This document shows positions 12,822 to 26,128 of a stretch of 64,000 bases of DNA, in pieces (within the stretch, counting starts at the first letter, position 1; each line of letters starts with the position of its first letter). The DNA comes from Trichoplax sp. H2 (taxonomy: Eukaryota > Placozoa > Uniplacotomia > Trichoplacea). Made by a program: the position numbers and the translations under genes. Below the pieces are notes generated by a model. It had not been told where the DNA came from and made no database searches. It saw nothing but the letters and a program-made list of their open reading frames with translations. The stretch spans positions 1-64,000 of the forward strand of contig NOWV01000201.1 in assembly GCA_003344405.1 (NCBI GenBank), given 5' to 3'.

Positions 12822-15800
12822 TTATAGTTGAAAGAGAGAATTTTTACGTTTCCTATGTAGTGATAGTTCTTTCGGGTATTGCAAATTGCTGTCTGGGAAG
12901 CTCTCGATATAAATTTCAGGATACATTTTCTGAAACTATAATACATGGTAGGTAAGACGTTTAAAGATGGATTCAATTCGTCTATCAATGTATTAAATAA
13001 GTACTAGCTGGGTGCATAAGCTTGATGCCACTTTCGTTAGAGCAATATAAAATTCAATCATGACTAGCTTACCTGCTTCAATCTTGACTTCTTCGTTCTT
13101 GTATCCATGTTGTTGTTATTATAGATGTGCATGAGCAACGATTTTAAACTTTGCCGCGTAGCAGCACTTCCATGTGTTTTATATTGGTCTGGTGATATTC
13201 GATCGCAATAAACGACTTCTTTTGGCTTTTCTCTCTGCAATACGACAGCAAAACAATTCTACATTATATAAAATGATTTACGCAAATACAACTCGACACT
13301 GCATCGGAAATGCAAAATGTACCTCCTTGATTTTAGCAGCTTTAATTTGCTTTCCAACGATGATTTTTAATCGTGCAGGTATCTATGCATTGGTACAAAA
13401 GATATTAACGAAAGAGGTTTCCTCCCAATTCTATCACAAGTCATTTATTTAGCATGTTTACAGTTAATATCCTTACTACAGGATGGAATCGTAATTTAAA
13501 AATTGTTTGTATCAGAATATTAAATACCTCAAATAAACTGGTATAGTGATCTAGTAAATAAGTCACAAGCCGAGCGGAAACATGCAATTCGTGTCTTGTT
13601 GGTGTTACACTTGAGAAAATATTCTTGCTAAATGTCAATAAAATCTATCGGAGAACGGATAGAAAGAAATTAGCCTAGTAAAATAAAATCAATTTTCTAT
13701 GATCCTGTAGAAAATTGGTAATAAATTGATAGGTTTACGCGTAGGCTTAATTCTATGCTTATATTATCTGAAATGAGCACAGATGGTCTATTTTTGCTTT
13801 AGTGAATTTCAAATAAAATATGGCCAATACCATTCATTTTTATCCAATAAATTATAGAAAGATTTTACTATTTTCAAGAATGATCGTATGATTAAAATTG
13901 AATGGAATAACTCTTTCAATTTGGCTAACTCTAACACTATAAATACTAATCAAATAGATTGTCATAACAGCTTGAACGGCTAGAGACATTTTTAGAAATT
14001 GCTATGCCGTGGTCGAATTAATCAACATGAATTTATCTGATAAGTTACACAAAAATTTCATTTCTTGTAGTTATTTGTATGATTTAAAATGGAATAGAAC
14101 AACGCTTTCAATTGTGATTCAATGCACGACTATGACCAGAAATAAAGTAAAATTTCATTACAGCATAACTGGACCTGAAAATTTTTAAAATGGCTACTGA
14201 GGGCATTAGTATTACTCTTACCATTTCACGCTTTGAATTAATTTCATTTCCAATCGATAATGATTCATTCTTGTCCGTTTTCGACATAAATTGCAGTAAA
14301 ATCTTGAGGTGCTGACGATTTTTAGTGGGTAATAGCAATAAAGCTAATTGTAGGGCCTCTTTTGCCGTCGGTTGGCTTGCACTTAGTAAATCTAAAATAC
14401 CAAGAAGACGAAATAAATCGAATTAAATTATACAACATCATTCAAGTTATCGTATGCCTATTTACTAAATCCAAAATGCTACAAGTGTAAGACGAAGATA
14501 CTATAAACTGGGCAATAAAATCTAAATGAGATAATGCAAATTTAACTTTGGAGGAAATTAGAAAGCAAATTCTTCTTAGAAGAAGTAAAATTGGACTTTC
14601 TTAAGGATTATCAGATAGGGGGAAGATTGCTTTTAATTATGGTCAAATAACATTATCATTTTCATCTCGATGGTTACTTTAATCGAAATGGACAAGATGG
14701 TCTATGCATTACAATATTAGATTTTACTAGAATTCCTATTTTCATTTTGACGTTTCTCTTACCTAATATCGTAGCATAGAGTTCAAAGAGAGAATGAGTT
14801 AATAGCGGTCCATCAAGATTGGCGAAATAGCTGCCAATGGTGGATAAAAGTTCGACATGATAGCCAGAATGGATTGGCAATTCTCTCTTTTCGCCCATCA
14901 CCTTACCATTAGGCCCTATTATCATCGAATACACAAAAAAATAAATTAATTCGTTGACGGTAGTAAATAGTCTTTGAAGCAGCTTGATTAGAAAAGCTGT
15001 CGTAAATAATAAATATAGGATATATGCAAGTATAATATATATACGAGTATAAGCGATCCTTTTCGTAACACTGATGAGAATATAAGAAAAAATGGAATAA
15101 TGTTTCGATAGTACACTAGCGGAAATTTTAGTGCAGTAGAATATTAAAATGAGGTATTGGTGAGGTCTTTTCATGCTATTGGTGAGAATATTGATGAATA
15201 AATAGGATACTTTTGGACAGTGCACTCATGGAATTCTTAGTTTATGAGAATGTTAAAAATATATATCATTCATAAATCTTTTAGGTGCTGCTAAGGAAAG
15301 GAATGATGAAGAATAGGGTTTTGTTTAGACTGTATACTAATGGAAAATTCTTGGTTTAGTAGAATATTGGAAATGAGGCATTGATCAACCCTTTCCATTT
15401 TGCTAATAAGAACAACGATGAAGAAAAAGGGATTGCATTAAGATATTCCAATAATGGAATGTCTAAAGTTTAGTAGAATATGAAACATGAGACATGATCA
15501 ATCCTGATCCTACATAAAGTTGATTGAAATACTTGATAGTCTACAAATGACTTACAATTGGCTAAGCAATTCATGGCAGAACGAACCCAATATGGAATAT
15601 CATCATTTTTAATTTCGCCAATGTAATAATCACTCTGTTGGATAGGCCGTGGCTTGATCGTTTGCTTGACATTTTTAGTGATTAATTGGCCATCGATTGC
15701 TTCAGGATCCCGGATTAAATCATCAATAGAGCGCAGATTTAAAATGTTTGATAGCCTAGATCAAAAATTAGAGCCGGATTAATTTCTGCTGAAAAGTCAT

Positions 15801-18800
15801 TACATCCATAAGGCACTATTTGCCAAGATTGCCAATAATTTATATTATTTTTTAGCTTTCCGGTGGATTTCTTGAATTATAATGAGATAGAATATAAGAA
15901 AAGATACTAAATACTAACCTATTTGTGATTGCATTCCTCCAGATCTGTTGCAATGTTGCTTTAGGTAAATGGACATGCTCTAGGTCTTCATAATTATATT
16001 TCCTAGGTTGAGATAGTGCGGCTGAAGAAGACGATGACGACGATGGCAGAGGATGGGAAGATACCGGTAAAGGTCCTTCTGGTAAAGGTGCCTGTGCTGC
16101 TGATTGCTCTATTTTATCTGATTTTACTTCGACAACTTGGGATGGATTGGATTTCTCTGTTTTATGAAATCGTTTAATAATAACACTGCTAATATGCGAT
16201 CGCTTAGGATGATTACTTTGTGTACAACTGGATGTGGCTCGAATTCGATGTGATTTGGAATGATAATCGCTTGCATTTTTAAGATTGGTAGATGAGCTTT
16301 CTGGCTTTTGATTGCTAACATCTTGTAGAGGATAATTGTGTGGAATAGTGCTGTTATTTTCCTCATTATTTGGATAATGAGGTAGTGGTGGAATACTATT
16401 ATACGGTTGAACAGGTTCCACTTCAATATCTCTAGACATTTTCTTCTTACGACTAGTAGCAGCATGAAGGCTATCGTGTTGAGCTCGATCAAGTCGATAT
16501 AAGTGGTTATCATCATGGACACTTTGCTCATCACCATGTAGATTAGATCCTAAACGGACGGTAACGACAATTCCTTGATTGAGTAACTTGGACGCGACCA
16601 ATACAGCTTGCTGTCGAGTAATATCTTTGCCAAAATTAGGATTTCGAATTAAATATTCAAATAGCCAATCAATCATTTCACGGCCGGTAAAGCAATAGTC
16701 ATAACTTTTTAAGTGATAGCGATGTCGTTTTAACGGAATATGCTTATTAAAGGCTAACACCATTTGTTGCCACTATTCATAGGATCATGGAGTAAAGCGA
16801 AAAGTAAAAAAAGAGACAAATCATTTAGAAAGATTAGTAATATTCTTGAATATAGAAATGGAATGGATAGAATATTGAATATTCTTTCCTATTCTATTCG
16901 CAAAAATTAATATTACGAAAGCTAAATGAATGTGTCCAAGATATGAAAATAAATGAAAAGACTATTCAGAATGGCAAGTAATCATTTCTAGTATTTTAAG
17001 TATAGAGATTCAATGGACAGAATATTGAATATTCTTCCTATTCTATTTGTAAAAATCAATATTATGAAAACTAAATGAATATATCCAAGATATGAAGGCA
17101 AATGGAAAGACTACTGAGAATGACAAGCAATCATTTCCAATATTTTAAGAACAGAAAAGAAATGTATAGAATATTGAATATGGTATTCCTTCTATTCTAT
17201 TCGTAAAAATCGAGATTATGAAAACTAAATGAATGCATCCAAGATATGAAAACAAATGGAAAGACTACTCAGATTGACTAGCAATCCTTTCCAATATTTT
17301 GAGTATAGAAATGAATTGGATAGAATACTAAATATTCTTCTTATTCGTGGGAATGAATATTGCAAAAACTAAACAAATGTATCCAATATATGAAAATAAA
17401 TAGGAAGACACTAGATATTGCTATGAAAGTTGTAATTTACAATATTTATGAGTTAGTATTAAATCTGGACAGTTCTTTATATTTAAAATGAAATTTTCAG
17501 GCTATTATACCTTGTATTCTTGTATAATTTATACAATTCTAATTATTATTTAATGATAGCAGCCGCAACTTTCATGTTGAATATAATAAATATTGTGGTT
17601 AGATATTGATATGAAGGTTACAATTTACTGTATTCAAAAGTTAATGTAAATCTGGACAGTTATTTATAATTCAAATAAAATTTTCATAACATTATACGTT
17701 GTCTTCTTGTAATAATTTATGTAATTCTAATTATTAATTAGCGATAGCAGCCGTAATTTTTGTATTGAATATAAAAATCACCATAGTTAGATATTGATAT
17801 TAAGGTTATAATTTACGGTATTCATGAGTTATTTAGTCTGGACAGTTACTTATAATTAAAATGAAATTTTTACGACACTATATGTTGTATTCTTGTAGGA
17901 TTTATACTATTCTAGTTATTAATTAATGATAGCGGCGGAAAATTATCATAGTCCGATGTTGATATAAAGGTTGTAATTTATAGTATTCATGAGTTAATAT
18001 TAAATCTGGACAGTAAATTATACTTAAAATGAAATTTTTACGGCATTATAGGTTGTATTCTTATATGGTCTATACAATTCTAGTTATTAATTAATGATGG
18101 CGGTAGCAATTTCATACTGAATATAAAAAATATCGCAGTTATACATTAATTATTAAGGCTGTAATGGCATTTATGAGTGCTTATTAAATCCGGACAATTA
18201 ATAATGTTTAAAATGAAATCTTTACGCCATTAGACGTTGTATTCTTGTATGATTTTTACAATTCTAGTTATTAATTAATTAATTAATAATAGCTGCTGCA
18301 ATTCTCATACTGAATGATCGTATTGCAAATATAAAAATTTCGTAGTCAGATATTAATTAATATCACTGCTATTATTTATGACGTTTGTGTGTTTACTGGT
18401 ATTTAAAAGGCAGCCAATATTAAATCTGGACAACTATCTATGTTTAAATGCAATCTCGGCGGCATTATACATTGTATTGGAATTAATCATACGACGTATA
18501 TAAATTTATTTATTGGATAATGACGAAGCCACAATTTTCATATCGAATACTTTATTCTTATTGAAGATGAAAATTGTCGTAGGGATAAATATATATTAAT
18601 ATGAAGATTGTAATATATGAAATTTTAGTTGGTATTTATAAGTCAGTCAACATTAAATCTGAACAGCTATTTATTTACTTTAAAAGATAATCTTGGCGAA
18701 ATTCAACATTATTTCAGAGCCAAATCATGCGATTGACGTAAATAATCATTCTATATCCGTTAACCTCATTTTATGTCAAAATGTTACAAATTTTAAAATA

Positions 18801-21800
18801 ATATTTTTCTATTTGGAAAAGGGCTAATGAAAAGATTGTATAGTAAGATTTCAGTTATCGAAAATGGATACACTCCTTCAGCTGGATATGTATAAAGAGA
18901 ACGAGTAGTAAATAGAAACCATAGAAAAGAGCGCTACTGTATTTATACAACGGCATGATTCAATTTTCACGTGTGATGCATGATTAAAAAAATTACTAAT
19001 AAGAGGAATCGGTCTCTTATGCCGGCGTTATAGCTTAAAAAGGAGTAATATTTATTTTATGCAAGAGTCAATTATTACCTTTGACTGCCTAAAGATCAGG
19101 CCAGTCGTAAAGAATATCGGGCTTAAATAAAGGAAGCATGGTTTAAGAAGAACAAGTATTGATAGAATTAATTTGGGTTCGATTTTAAGGCTCAAATCAG
19201 AAAATGTTCTATTTACATTCGAACAAACGTTTTTGATGAAAGCATTTCTTGATTTAAAAAAGAACACTTCTCTATTTTGTTAACCTATGAATACATCTTT
19301 ATTTCTAATTCGATTTAATATGGAGAGGTGAAGACTAAAAAAGAAATCGATTATATAGAAATAAAAGAAATCCTGACTTGAAAAGAGGCTTTATAGTAAT
19401 TTCTTAAATTAGGCGTAAATTTTAAAGACGTTTCGACGAGTAGTGTTACTACACGCCAAAGTTGATTTGAGGCGAAAGAAATTTTAATTGAAGGAATATC
19501 ACTGTATTGATGCAATTCAGAAGTAAATCTCTGGCTATTGATATTATAAAATAAGCAGAAGCTAAATCAGAAATGGATAGATATCAATTTCAAATAGAAG
19601 GATATTAATTACTGTATTCTTTAACATTGAAATTTAAAATACGAGAGGATCATAACGATAACCTATCTGAAAGTAAAAACGGCTAAACTTGATTATTTGT
19701 AAGCTAGGAGCTGAATCCTAATTTAAACTCTGTTACTTTAACGTGAGACGGAATCATGGTATTTAATGCAATAATGACGCCTATATATATCATTCTGACC
19801 ACCTAAGTAGCTATTACGTCAATACTTTTTTGATAGAATGACTATTTGCAGAGATCTATGATTACCAAAAGTTATCAAAGATTTTACCAACGACGGGAGA
19901 ACATGCTTATTTGGAAGTAACTAAAATTAATAAACAATTTTATGGTAGGAAATTTCCAGTCTAAAATAATTGAATAAAATGGTTCAGGTATTATTCCACA
20001 GCTATTACTCAGAATGGTCCAGAGAAAAAGTAAACTGACAATGAGTATTAATTTAATTAAGAAAACAATAATTCTAACAAGAACCAATCATTCTGGAAAA
20101 CGAGATTGACATCACCATTATCTAAGGCTTCGTTATGATTTAATTAATTAATGCCCATTTCTATATATGATGGCGGCAAAATCAATTACAAATCATCTAG
20201 GATGATTCCTTAGGTTATATATTGATCCAATTTGACTATCAATCATACTCAGGAACGGGATGAAAACTACAATTTTAAAGATAAATAATTATAATCGATA
20301 GATGAGATCTATCGTTGTCCCATCTAAAGCCGCTCAAATTAAACCATTGACAACGCTCAAGAACAGAATAAAAGCTTTTAATTTGGAGACTAATAGTCAT
20401 AACTAGCTAGAAGAGGACTATCAATCGTTGTCCTCATTGAAAGCTACTCAATCTAAATTGTTGGTCACACTAAGGAATAAGATGAAAGTTTTTAGTGAAA
20501 TGAATGATGAAAACAATCATAATCGTGATTGAACATCGATAAAACCAAGTTGATGATATCCAGAAAAGAAGATGAAAACTTTTAGTTTAAAGACGAATAA
20601 TAAAGACTAGCTAGATGAAGATAAATTAGTGTTGTACTCCATTGAGATTGTTAAATTGTTGATAAAGAGCTACAGCATAGGATAGTAAACTATCAAGTTT
20701 GCGGTCTAACAGCGATGGCTAGCTAAATAGTGACTAATTATCTATCCCTGTCCTTATTCAAAATTGCTCAAGCTAAATTGTTGATAATGTTAAAGAACTG
20801 GATGAAAAACTTTAGCGACAAGATAGATGATGGAAAGAATCAATTGCTATCGTCAAGGAATATCGATAAGATTAAATTGTTGATAATGTTTACTGTAGGA
20901 ATAGGATAAAATTCTCAGCGTTAATGAGGACTCTCCATGGTTATCATTATTTCAATATCTATAAAACTACTGCATAATATTGCGAATGCTCAGGAGCAGG
21001 ATGAAAAGCTTTTAGCTAGGAAATAAACGATAAAAATCATCTATTGCTTTCGTTGTTTGACATCGATCAACGTAATTGTTGATCATGCTTAGAAACAGGA
21101 TTAAAATTCTTAGCTAGGAAGGTTGATGAAGACCATCGATCGCTATTTAACGTCAGTGAACGAAACTGTTGATCATGCTGAGGAGCAGGTTAACTCCCTA
21201 ATTGGAAGATTTTTGATGAATATTGCCTATCGCTGTCATTATTTAAGATTGATAAACGAAATTCTTAATCATGCTTGAGAGCAGGATGAAAAGTTTTAGC
21301 TAGATGATTAATGATAAAGATTATCTGTCGCTATCGCCATTCAAGATTGATAAAAAGAAATTACTAATTGTGCTTAAGAGTAGGAGGAAAAGTTTCGTTA
21401 GATGATTAATGATCAAGATTATCGATCGCTACCGCTGTTAATGACTGATGAAAACAAATTTGCTGGCCATCCTTAAGGGAGGATGAATAGTTTTAGCTAG
21501 GTGATTCATGATAAAAATTATCTATTGATTTCAATGTTAAAGATTGATAAAACAAATTTACTGATCATGCTTAAAAGCAGGATGAAAATGCTCAGCTAGA
21601 TGATTAATGATGAATACTACCTATCGTTATCGTTATTTGATGTTGATAAAGCGAAATTATTGATCCTACTTAAGAGCAGGATGAAAAGGTTTAGCGAGAT
21701 GATTAATGATGAACACTAACTATCGTTATCGCTATTTGACGTTGATAAAACGAAATTATTGATCATACTAAAGAGTAGGATGAAAACTATTAGCTGGAAG

Positions 21801-22209
21801 ATTAATAATAAAGACCATTTATCGTAGCCTTTATTTATCATCGATAAAACTAAATTATTGATAGCAGTCATGAATAAGATGAAAACTGTGGGCCAGAGAT
21901 ATAACCATAAAAACCAAATCATAAGTGACGAAGCGATTTGATTTAACACGGAAAAAAACATCAAGATGTAAACTTTAGTATAGCACTAGAAGAATTAGTG
22001 TTGGAGATTGATTGAAGACAGTGTAGATAACAACTTGATTAAAATGCTGTAACTGCCTCATCGAGTCTAAACATTTTTATACTTTAACGGTAAAATTTTA
22101 ATCGATAAGTAATTTTTTGACCTACCAATGCTGTAGCTCGAAATGGTCGGCCAGGTGAAATAATAGCCATTGCTTCAGGACTTCTGGCTGTTGCAACTGC
22201 AGTCGCCAT
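12822..22209 (-). CDS. DEPDC1: DEPDC1-like DEP / RhoGAP-like domain protein
   Basis: Homologue of DEPDC1/DEPDC1B, non-catalytic RhoGAP-like proteins tied to cell-cycle and Rho signalling in vertebrates. Nine minus-strand exons join in phase to 628 codons: 22209-22126, 16772-15919, 15755-15556, 14915-14763, 14391-14222, 13623-13528, 13382-13323, 13234-13073 and 12929-12822. The tiny first exon ends FRATAL and joins WQQMVLAF, matching the RATKLWNEV start of human DEPDC1. The DEP domain (about 29-120) has YDYCFTGREMIDWLFEYL. A Ser/Pro-rich linker follows, then QQIWRNAITNR, IPYWVRSAMNCLANW and LDGPLLTHSLFELY of the RhoGAP-like region. The last exons (ARLVTYLLDH, YCDRISPDQY, MYPEIYIESFP) align with the conserved DEPDC1 C-terminus. 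Exon 6 uses an AAG acceptor, chosen because it is in phase and aligns. The human protein has 811 residues; the central linker is shorter here. Confidence 0.93.
16851..17411. repeat. ~150-bp tandem array, 4 copies
   Basis: Units begin near 16851, 17001, 17150 and 17303 with versions of TATAGAAATGGAATGGATAG. Each contains GAATATTGAATATTCTT, AAAACTAAATGAATG and 'CAAGATATGAAAA' followed by 'AAATGGAAAGACTA'. Confidence 0.9.
17412..18700. repeat. ~190-bp tandem array, 7 copies
   Basis: Copies start near 17412, 17601, 17789, 17953, 18140, 18338 and 18576, at AGATATTGATATGAAGG or a variant. Shared internal marks are TTAAATCTGGACAGTTA, 'AAAATGAAATTTT', 'TTGTATTCTTGTA' and TTCTAGTTATTAATTAATGA followed by AGC(A/G)GC. 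Period grows from about 188 to 238 bp and identity falls towards the right. Confidence 0.93.
20250..21930. repeat. ~115-125 bp tandem array, about 15 copies
   Basis: Units share AGCAGGATGAAAA, TTTTAGCTAGATGATTAATG, ATCGCTATCG and 'GATTGATAAAACGAAATTA' followed by 'TGATCATGCTTA'. The best-preserved copies lie at about 21240-21800; those before 20900 are diverged. The array ends about 200 bp before the small first exon of the DEPDC1 homologue. Confidence 0.92.
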
Positions 22210-22844
22210 AGTGCAATATTATGATCTATTTCAAGTGTGATCTTAATCTGTAATATATCCAAGCGTTAAAGCAGAAATAACTGGTTTAATAAACAGTAAA
22301 GTCAAATTTTTGAATTTATGCAATATAAAGTGTCACTATAATTAATTCTATCATGAACATTAGATGAAATGGAGATGGAATATCGTTGTTATGATTACCT
22401 TTTCCCACTAGAGTAATTTTTCAAGGCTAGATCGTTCGATGAAAGAATAAAAAAGAAATAGAGATTAAAGTAGCAAGATACCAATCGTTTGCTTGAGTTG
22501 TCAACCCACGATGTAAAATTTAAACTTTCAATCCTTTAATAATAACAAGACTAAATTAATCTTTAACTCGCTAGATGCAAATAATGATCAGTAATAGTGT
22601 TGGAAAGAAAGAAATATAGAATCAGTTCACGTCGCATTTATATTTTTGGCTAATGAAACAATAACGTATTCTTTTACTTGTTATGATCGATGTGGTAGAA
22701 TAGTCCATACTATGTAAAAGTTAATCATTTTTAAAGGGTTCAAATGGAAAAGTACCGATAGTGGCAATGACTTACAATCTTCGTAATCTCCTAGTATGCT
22801 AGACAGGATAAGGCCTGTGTTTACTCTTGAATTCTGTCAACTAG

Positions 22845-22982
22845 GCTTTAGATGTAGTAGGAATAATACAAGTAGAAGCAACAATTGGCGTCGTTGGGGA
22901 TCTTTTGATCCTTCTAGGCGTAGATCATTATCGACGAACAATCACATCAGTAAAGAATAAACTAGTTTGTATTTATCAATAG
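22845..22982 (+). pseudogene. Possible relic of a class A GPCR first helix
   Basis: A 45-codon frame without an ATG reads ATIGVVGDLLILLGVDHY, then RRTITSVKNKLVCIY, then a stop. It resembles TM1 and the first intracellular loop of rhodopsin-family receptors (IGVVGN-LLVLL then basic residues and T-N-), with Asp in place of Asn1.50. An AG acceptor (CAACTAG) lies just upstream. No TM2 or later helices follow. The similarity is short, so this is tentative. Confidence 0.22.
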
Positions 22983-23469
22983 AATTATTCTATCTAATTT
23001 TTTGCTCTCCTATTCTCTCTAGTTCACAAGCTATTTTTAATAGTCCATCGTCAATAATAGAATCATGCATAATATACTTAGAGCAATTAGCAACTATTGT
23101 TATTTAATCGTTATGTTTTGAAAATTGCATAATCTAAACGTGATTGGCTGAACAGGATTAGGAGTGGATAAAGGCGATTTTGCGTAGTCCTTTTACTAGC
23201 AAGGCTTGTCTTGTTGGCTATTAGTACTCATACCATGATAGAGGATGATTGAAATAGTAGGAAGGAAGAAAATTAACAAATATCAGCAATATGGTAATGA
23301 GTTGATGATGAGTTTGCGTACTTATACATAACAATTCAAAAAATTATAGTTTGAGAATGGATAGGCAGTAATATAGATAGCATTGAGAAACAACTAATTT
23401 TAATAGTAGCGGTAGATCACTATGAATAGATAGGCGTATTATATTAATTTCCTGATTGATATCATGATT

Positions 23470-24700
23470 ATTTTATGATACACTATAATTATTATAATAT
23501 AATGACAGTAATTGGAAATAACCGATGTCAGTCTAGAAGTACAGTAGTGGCAGTCCGTTATTGGCTAATAAATGCGTTATACTGTATTATTGATGTAATT
23601 TATAGGGAGTAATATACTATACACTTTATATATAATCATACTCAACTCAGGCTATACAGTAATATTAGGAAATAATTAAATGAATATCAGCCTATTTGTA
23701 GCTACTGTATACAATAATAGTAAGAAATAGTCAGAGACGAAAAATGTCATATCTCTTAGTAGTGATGGATCGTTATTGATAGGATAATTGATAAGAACTA
23801 ATCACACTCAAATCAAGTTATACAGTACCGATAACATTAGGAAATAAGAAATTAGAAATGAAGAATGTTAGTCTGTTAGTAGAAATATACTAATAGTCAG
23901 AAAAAATATATCATGAATAATAATAATCAGAAATAAACAGAAGTAAAGAATATTAATCAATCTATAGGTAGTTATATACTGATAATAGCTAAAAATAGTC
24001 AGACACGAAAACATCACATTTATTAGTTTTATCAGATCGTTGTTGATTAACAAATGTATTATATCATAATGATTCTCAAAAAAGTTTTGCAGTACTATAC
24101 TCGCAGAAATAATCAAAGATAACGAATATTAATGTATAGGTATTAGTAGATCTTTACTGATATCTAAGCGTGTAACTCATATATTACTAATTTTCTTAAA
24201 TGTAAAGATAGCCATACTTCGAGTAACTCAACAATTTGATAATAGTCAGCAAGAATGAGCAGAAACTATAAATACTGACATGTTGGACCGTTATTAATAG
24301 ATAAATATACTATTGATTTAGCGATGGGTAAAGGATAACTATATTTATCATATTGCACAATAAGTAGCAATAAGAATAATTAAGAATAATAAATATCAGT
24401 ACACTGGTGGCCGACTGTTACTAATGTATAGACGTGTTAATGGTCTTAATTTTGCATTGAAACAGATGTGATTATACGGGCACTCATGTCATATCACATA
24501 ATCAATTTATAGAGTATTTGAAAATAATGAATATCAGTAATGATAAATCATTAGAGGTGAGGATATATAAGAGGTGTATCATTAATCTTGTGACGGATAG
24601 ACACGATATCTAAATAATGTAGATAGTGCAAGAACATAATAAATATCAGTGGCAGTAAACCTCTTGAAATAAGACCATGTCTTTAGTTTTACCAGTGATG
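23470..24700. repeat. Degenerate ~110-130 bp repeats
   Basis: Recurring marks such as AGAAATAATTAAAGA, 'GAATATCAGT', 'TAGTAG' followed by 'CGTTATTGATAG' and TATACTGTATAATAATAGT come back roughly every 110-130 bp. The copies are much diverged and the limits are approximate. Confidence 0.5.
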
Positions 24701-25499
24701 GAAATGATAGTGCTCATGATATGCGGCTTAATAATATACTGTACATGATGAATATGTTATAATTCTTATTATAGGGCTAACTTTAGTACTCATCGATCGA
24801 CCCAGGTAAGTTATCGGTATTTATACAACACTAGAGCAAGCAAATGTCTTGCAGTAGCTGTATTATAAATATTATACATTTTTGCACCTAATCTGGAATA
24901 ACATGTTACAACTTATTCATTTTTAGCAGTTATCAACCAGTTAGAAGCATTTCTTCCGTCAAGTCTGTTATTGTATTGGTTAATTCAACACCTAACCACA
25001 CATACTACCAAGAACCCTACAGATTTATAAAAGATTAAGGCTTTAGCAGTTAAATTATAATCAAAAACATTTGAGAGATTAATCTTCATAATTGAATGTT
25101 TTATTTCTTGTATAATGCTACACTATAAGATGGAAATAAGAAAAGTTGATAACTTAATAAAACAATAACTGTACAGGGTATTTTCTTACTATTTTCTTTA
25201 TTCTAATCAGTATCAGCTTAAGATAATTTTACCGAAATTTTTGATCCGTTTAGACTACATTAATACAAATTACTGCCAGCATATGTATGCGCTTTTATAC
25301 ATGATATTTCTTGTCATTAATGAATTAATAATTTGAATAAGGACTTAATGATATTCACGGAAAGAGTACAATCTTACACATTTAAAATTTCTGTCCTATC
25401 CATAAAGCCTACAGTTGAAGTTGAGTTAGTGAACAGTTAATTGATTATATGCCGCTTATTTTAATGCTGTGTGTATATTCGGTTAAACCGGTAAATTCT

Positions 25500-26060
25500 G
25501 ATTGACTGGTATAAAATAATAATAATAAGGTAAAAGTAAAGCATTACTCGTTGCTATTACTAGTTTAGATAGATATCAGCAGAGTAAAATGATTATTAAA
25601 TCGCTCTAGCAATTGAGTCTGAATGTGCACTAACAAATGTATTACAGGTAATTAGATAGAAATATTGAAAATCGTGTAATGAATAAGTTATACGGTTCAA
25701 GAAATATCTAATTTGAATCTAAGGTAAACCAGACATTGCTCGTTAAAATGAATATTAGCATAATAAATAGATATAATTATAATATTACAACTGTGACTAG
25801 GTCTGAAGTGTGCTAACAAATAAATTACAGATCGAAAGATAGAATTAAAAAAAGCACCATGAATAACTTATACTATTCTTGGAATATAAAATAAATTTCT
25901 ATGCTAGGTATAGCATTACTCTTTAGAGATAGTGCCATTCAAAGAAAAACCAAAAGTAGATGCTGATCAATACGACTTGGTAAAATATTAATGAGATTGT
26001 GGATGAAGATATTCCTACAACCGGCCTAAAATATGCTAACCAATAAATTACAAATAGATA
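25500..26060. repeat. ~180-220 bp repeat, about 3 copies, downstream of the IgCAM
   Basis: Related segments (GTGTGCTAACAAATAAATTACAG, then an AT-rich part, then TATGAATAACTTATACTATTC and GGTATAGCATTACTC) recur near 25621, 25805 and 26030. They lie just past the stop codon of the minus-strand IgCAM gene, so they may fall in its 3'UTR or 3' flank. Confidence 0.6.
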
Positions 26061-26128
26061 GATTTAGTTTAAAACCTATGTCCTAGTTATCTTATGATGC
26101 TCCTAGATTATAAAGCAGAGTTTCAAAT

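Larger units (their letters stand above)
16773..22125 (-). other. DEPDC1 intron 1 (5.4 kb), three tandem arrays
   Basis: A GTAGGT donor follows the first exon and a TAG acceptor precedes the TGG (Trp) codon of exon 2, both phase 0. Arrays at 16851-17411, 17412-18700 and 20250-21930 fill most of it. The part at 18700-20250 is AT-rich with no array or exon that I can support. Confidence 0.85.
22210..26128. other. Intergenic spacer upstream of DEPDC1 homologue
   Basis: AT-rich spacer containing a possible GPCR relic (22845-22982) and two degenerate repeat series (about 23470-24700 and 25620-26060). No intact gene was recognised. The DEPDC1 promoter should lie just right of 22209; I see no distinctive element there. 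Confidence 0.5.

Noticed and set aside
14674-15225. 183-codon minus frame taken as one protein
   Set aside because: Only the part 14915-14763 is a DEPDC1 exon; the hydrophobic N-terminal portion is intron read through.
16124-16537. 137-codon minus frame
   Set aside because: Out-of-frame shadow of DEPDC1 exon 2.
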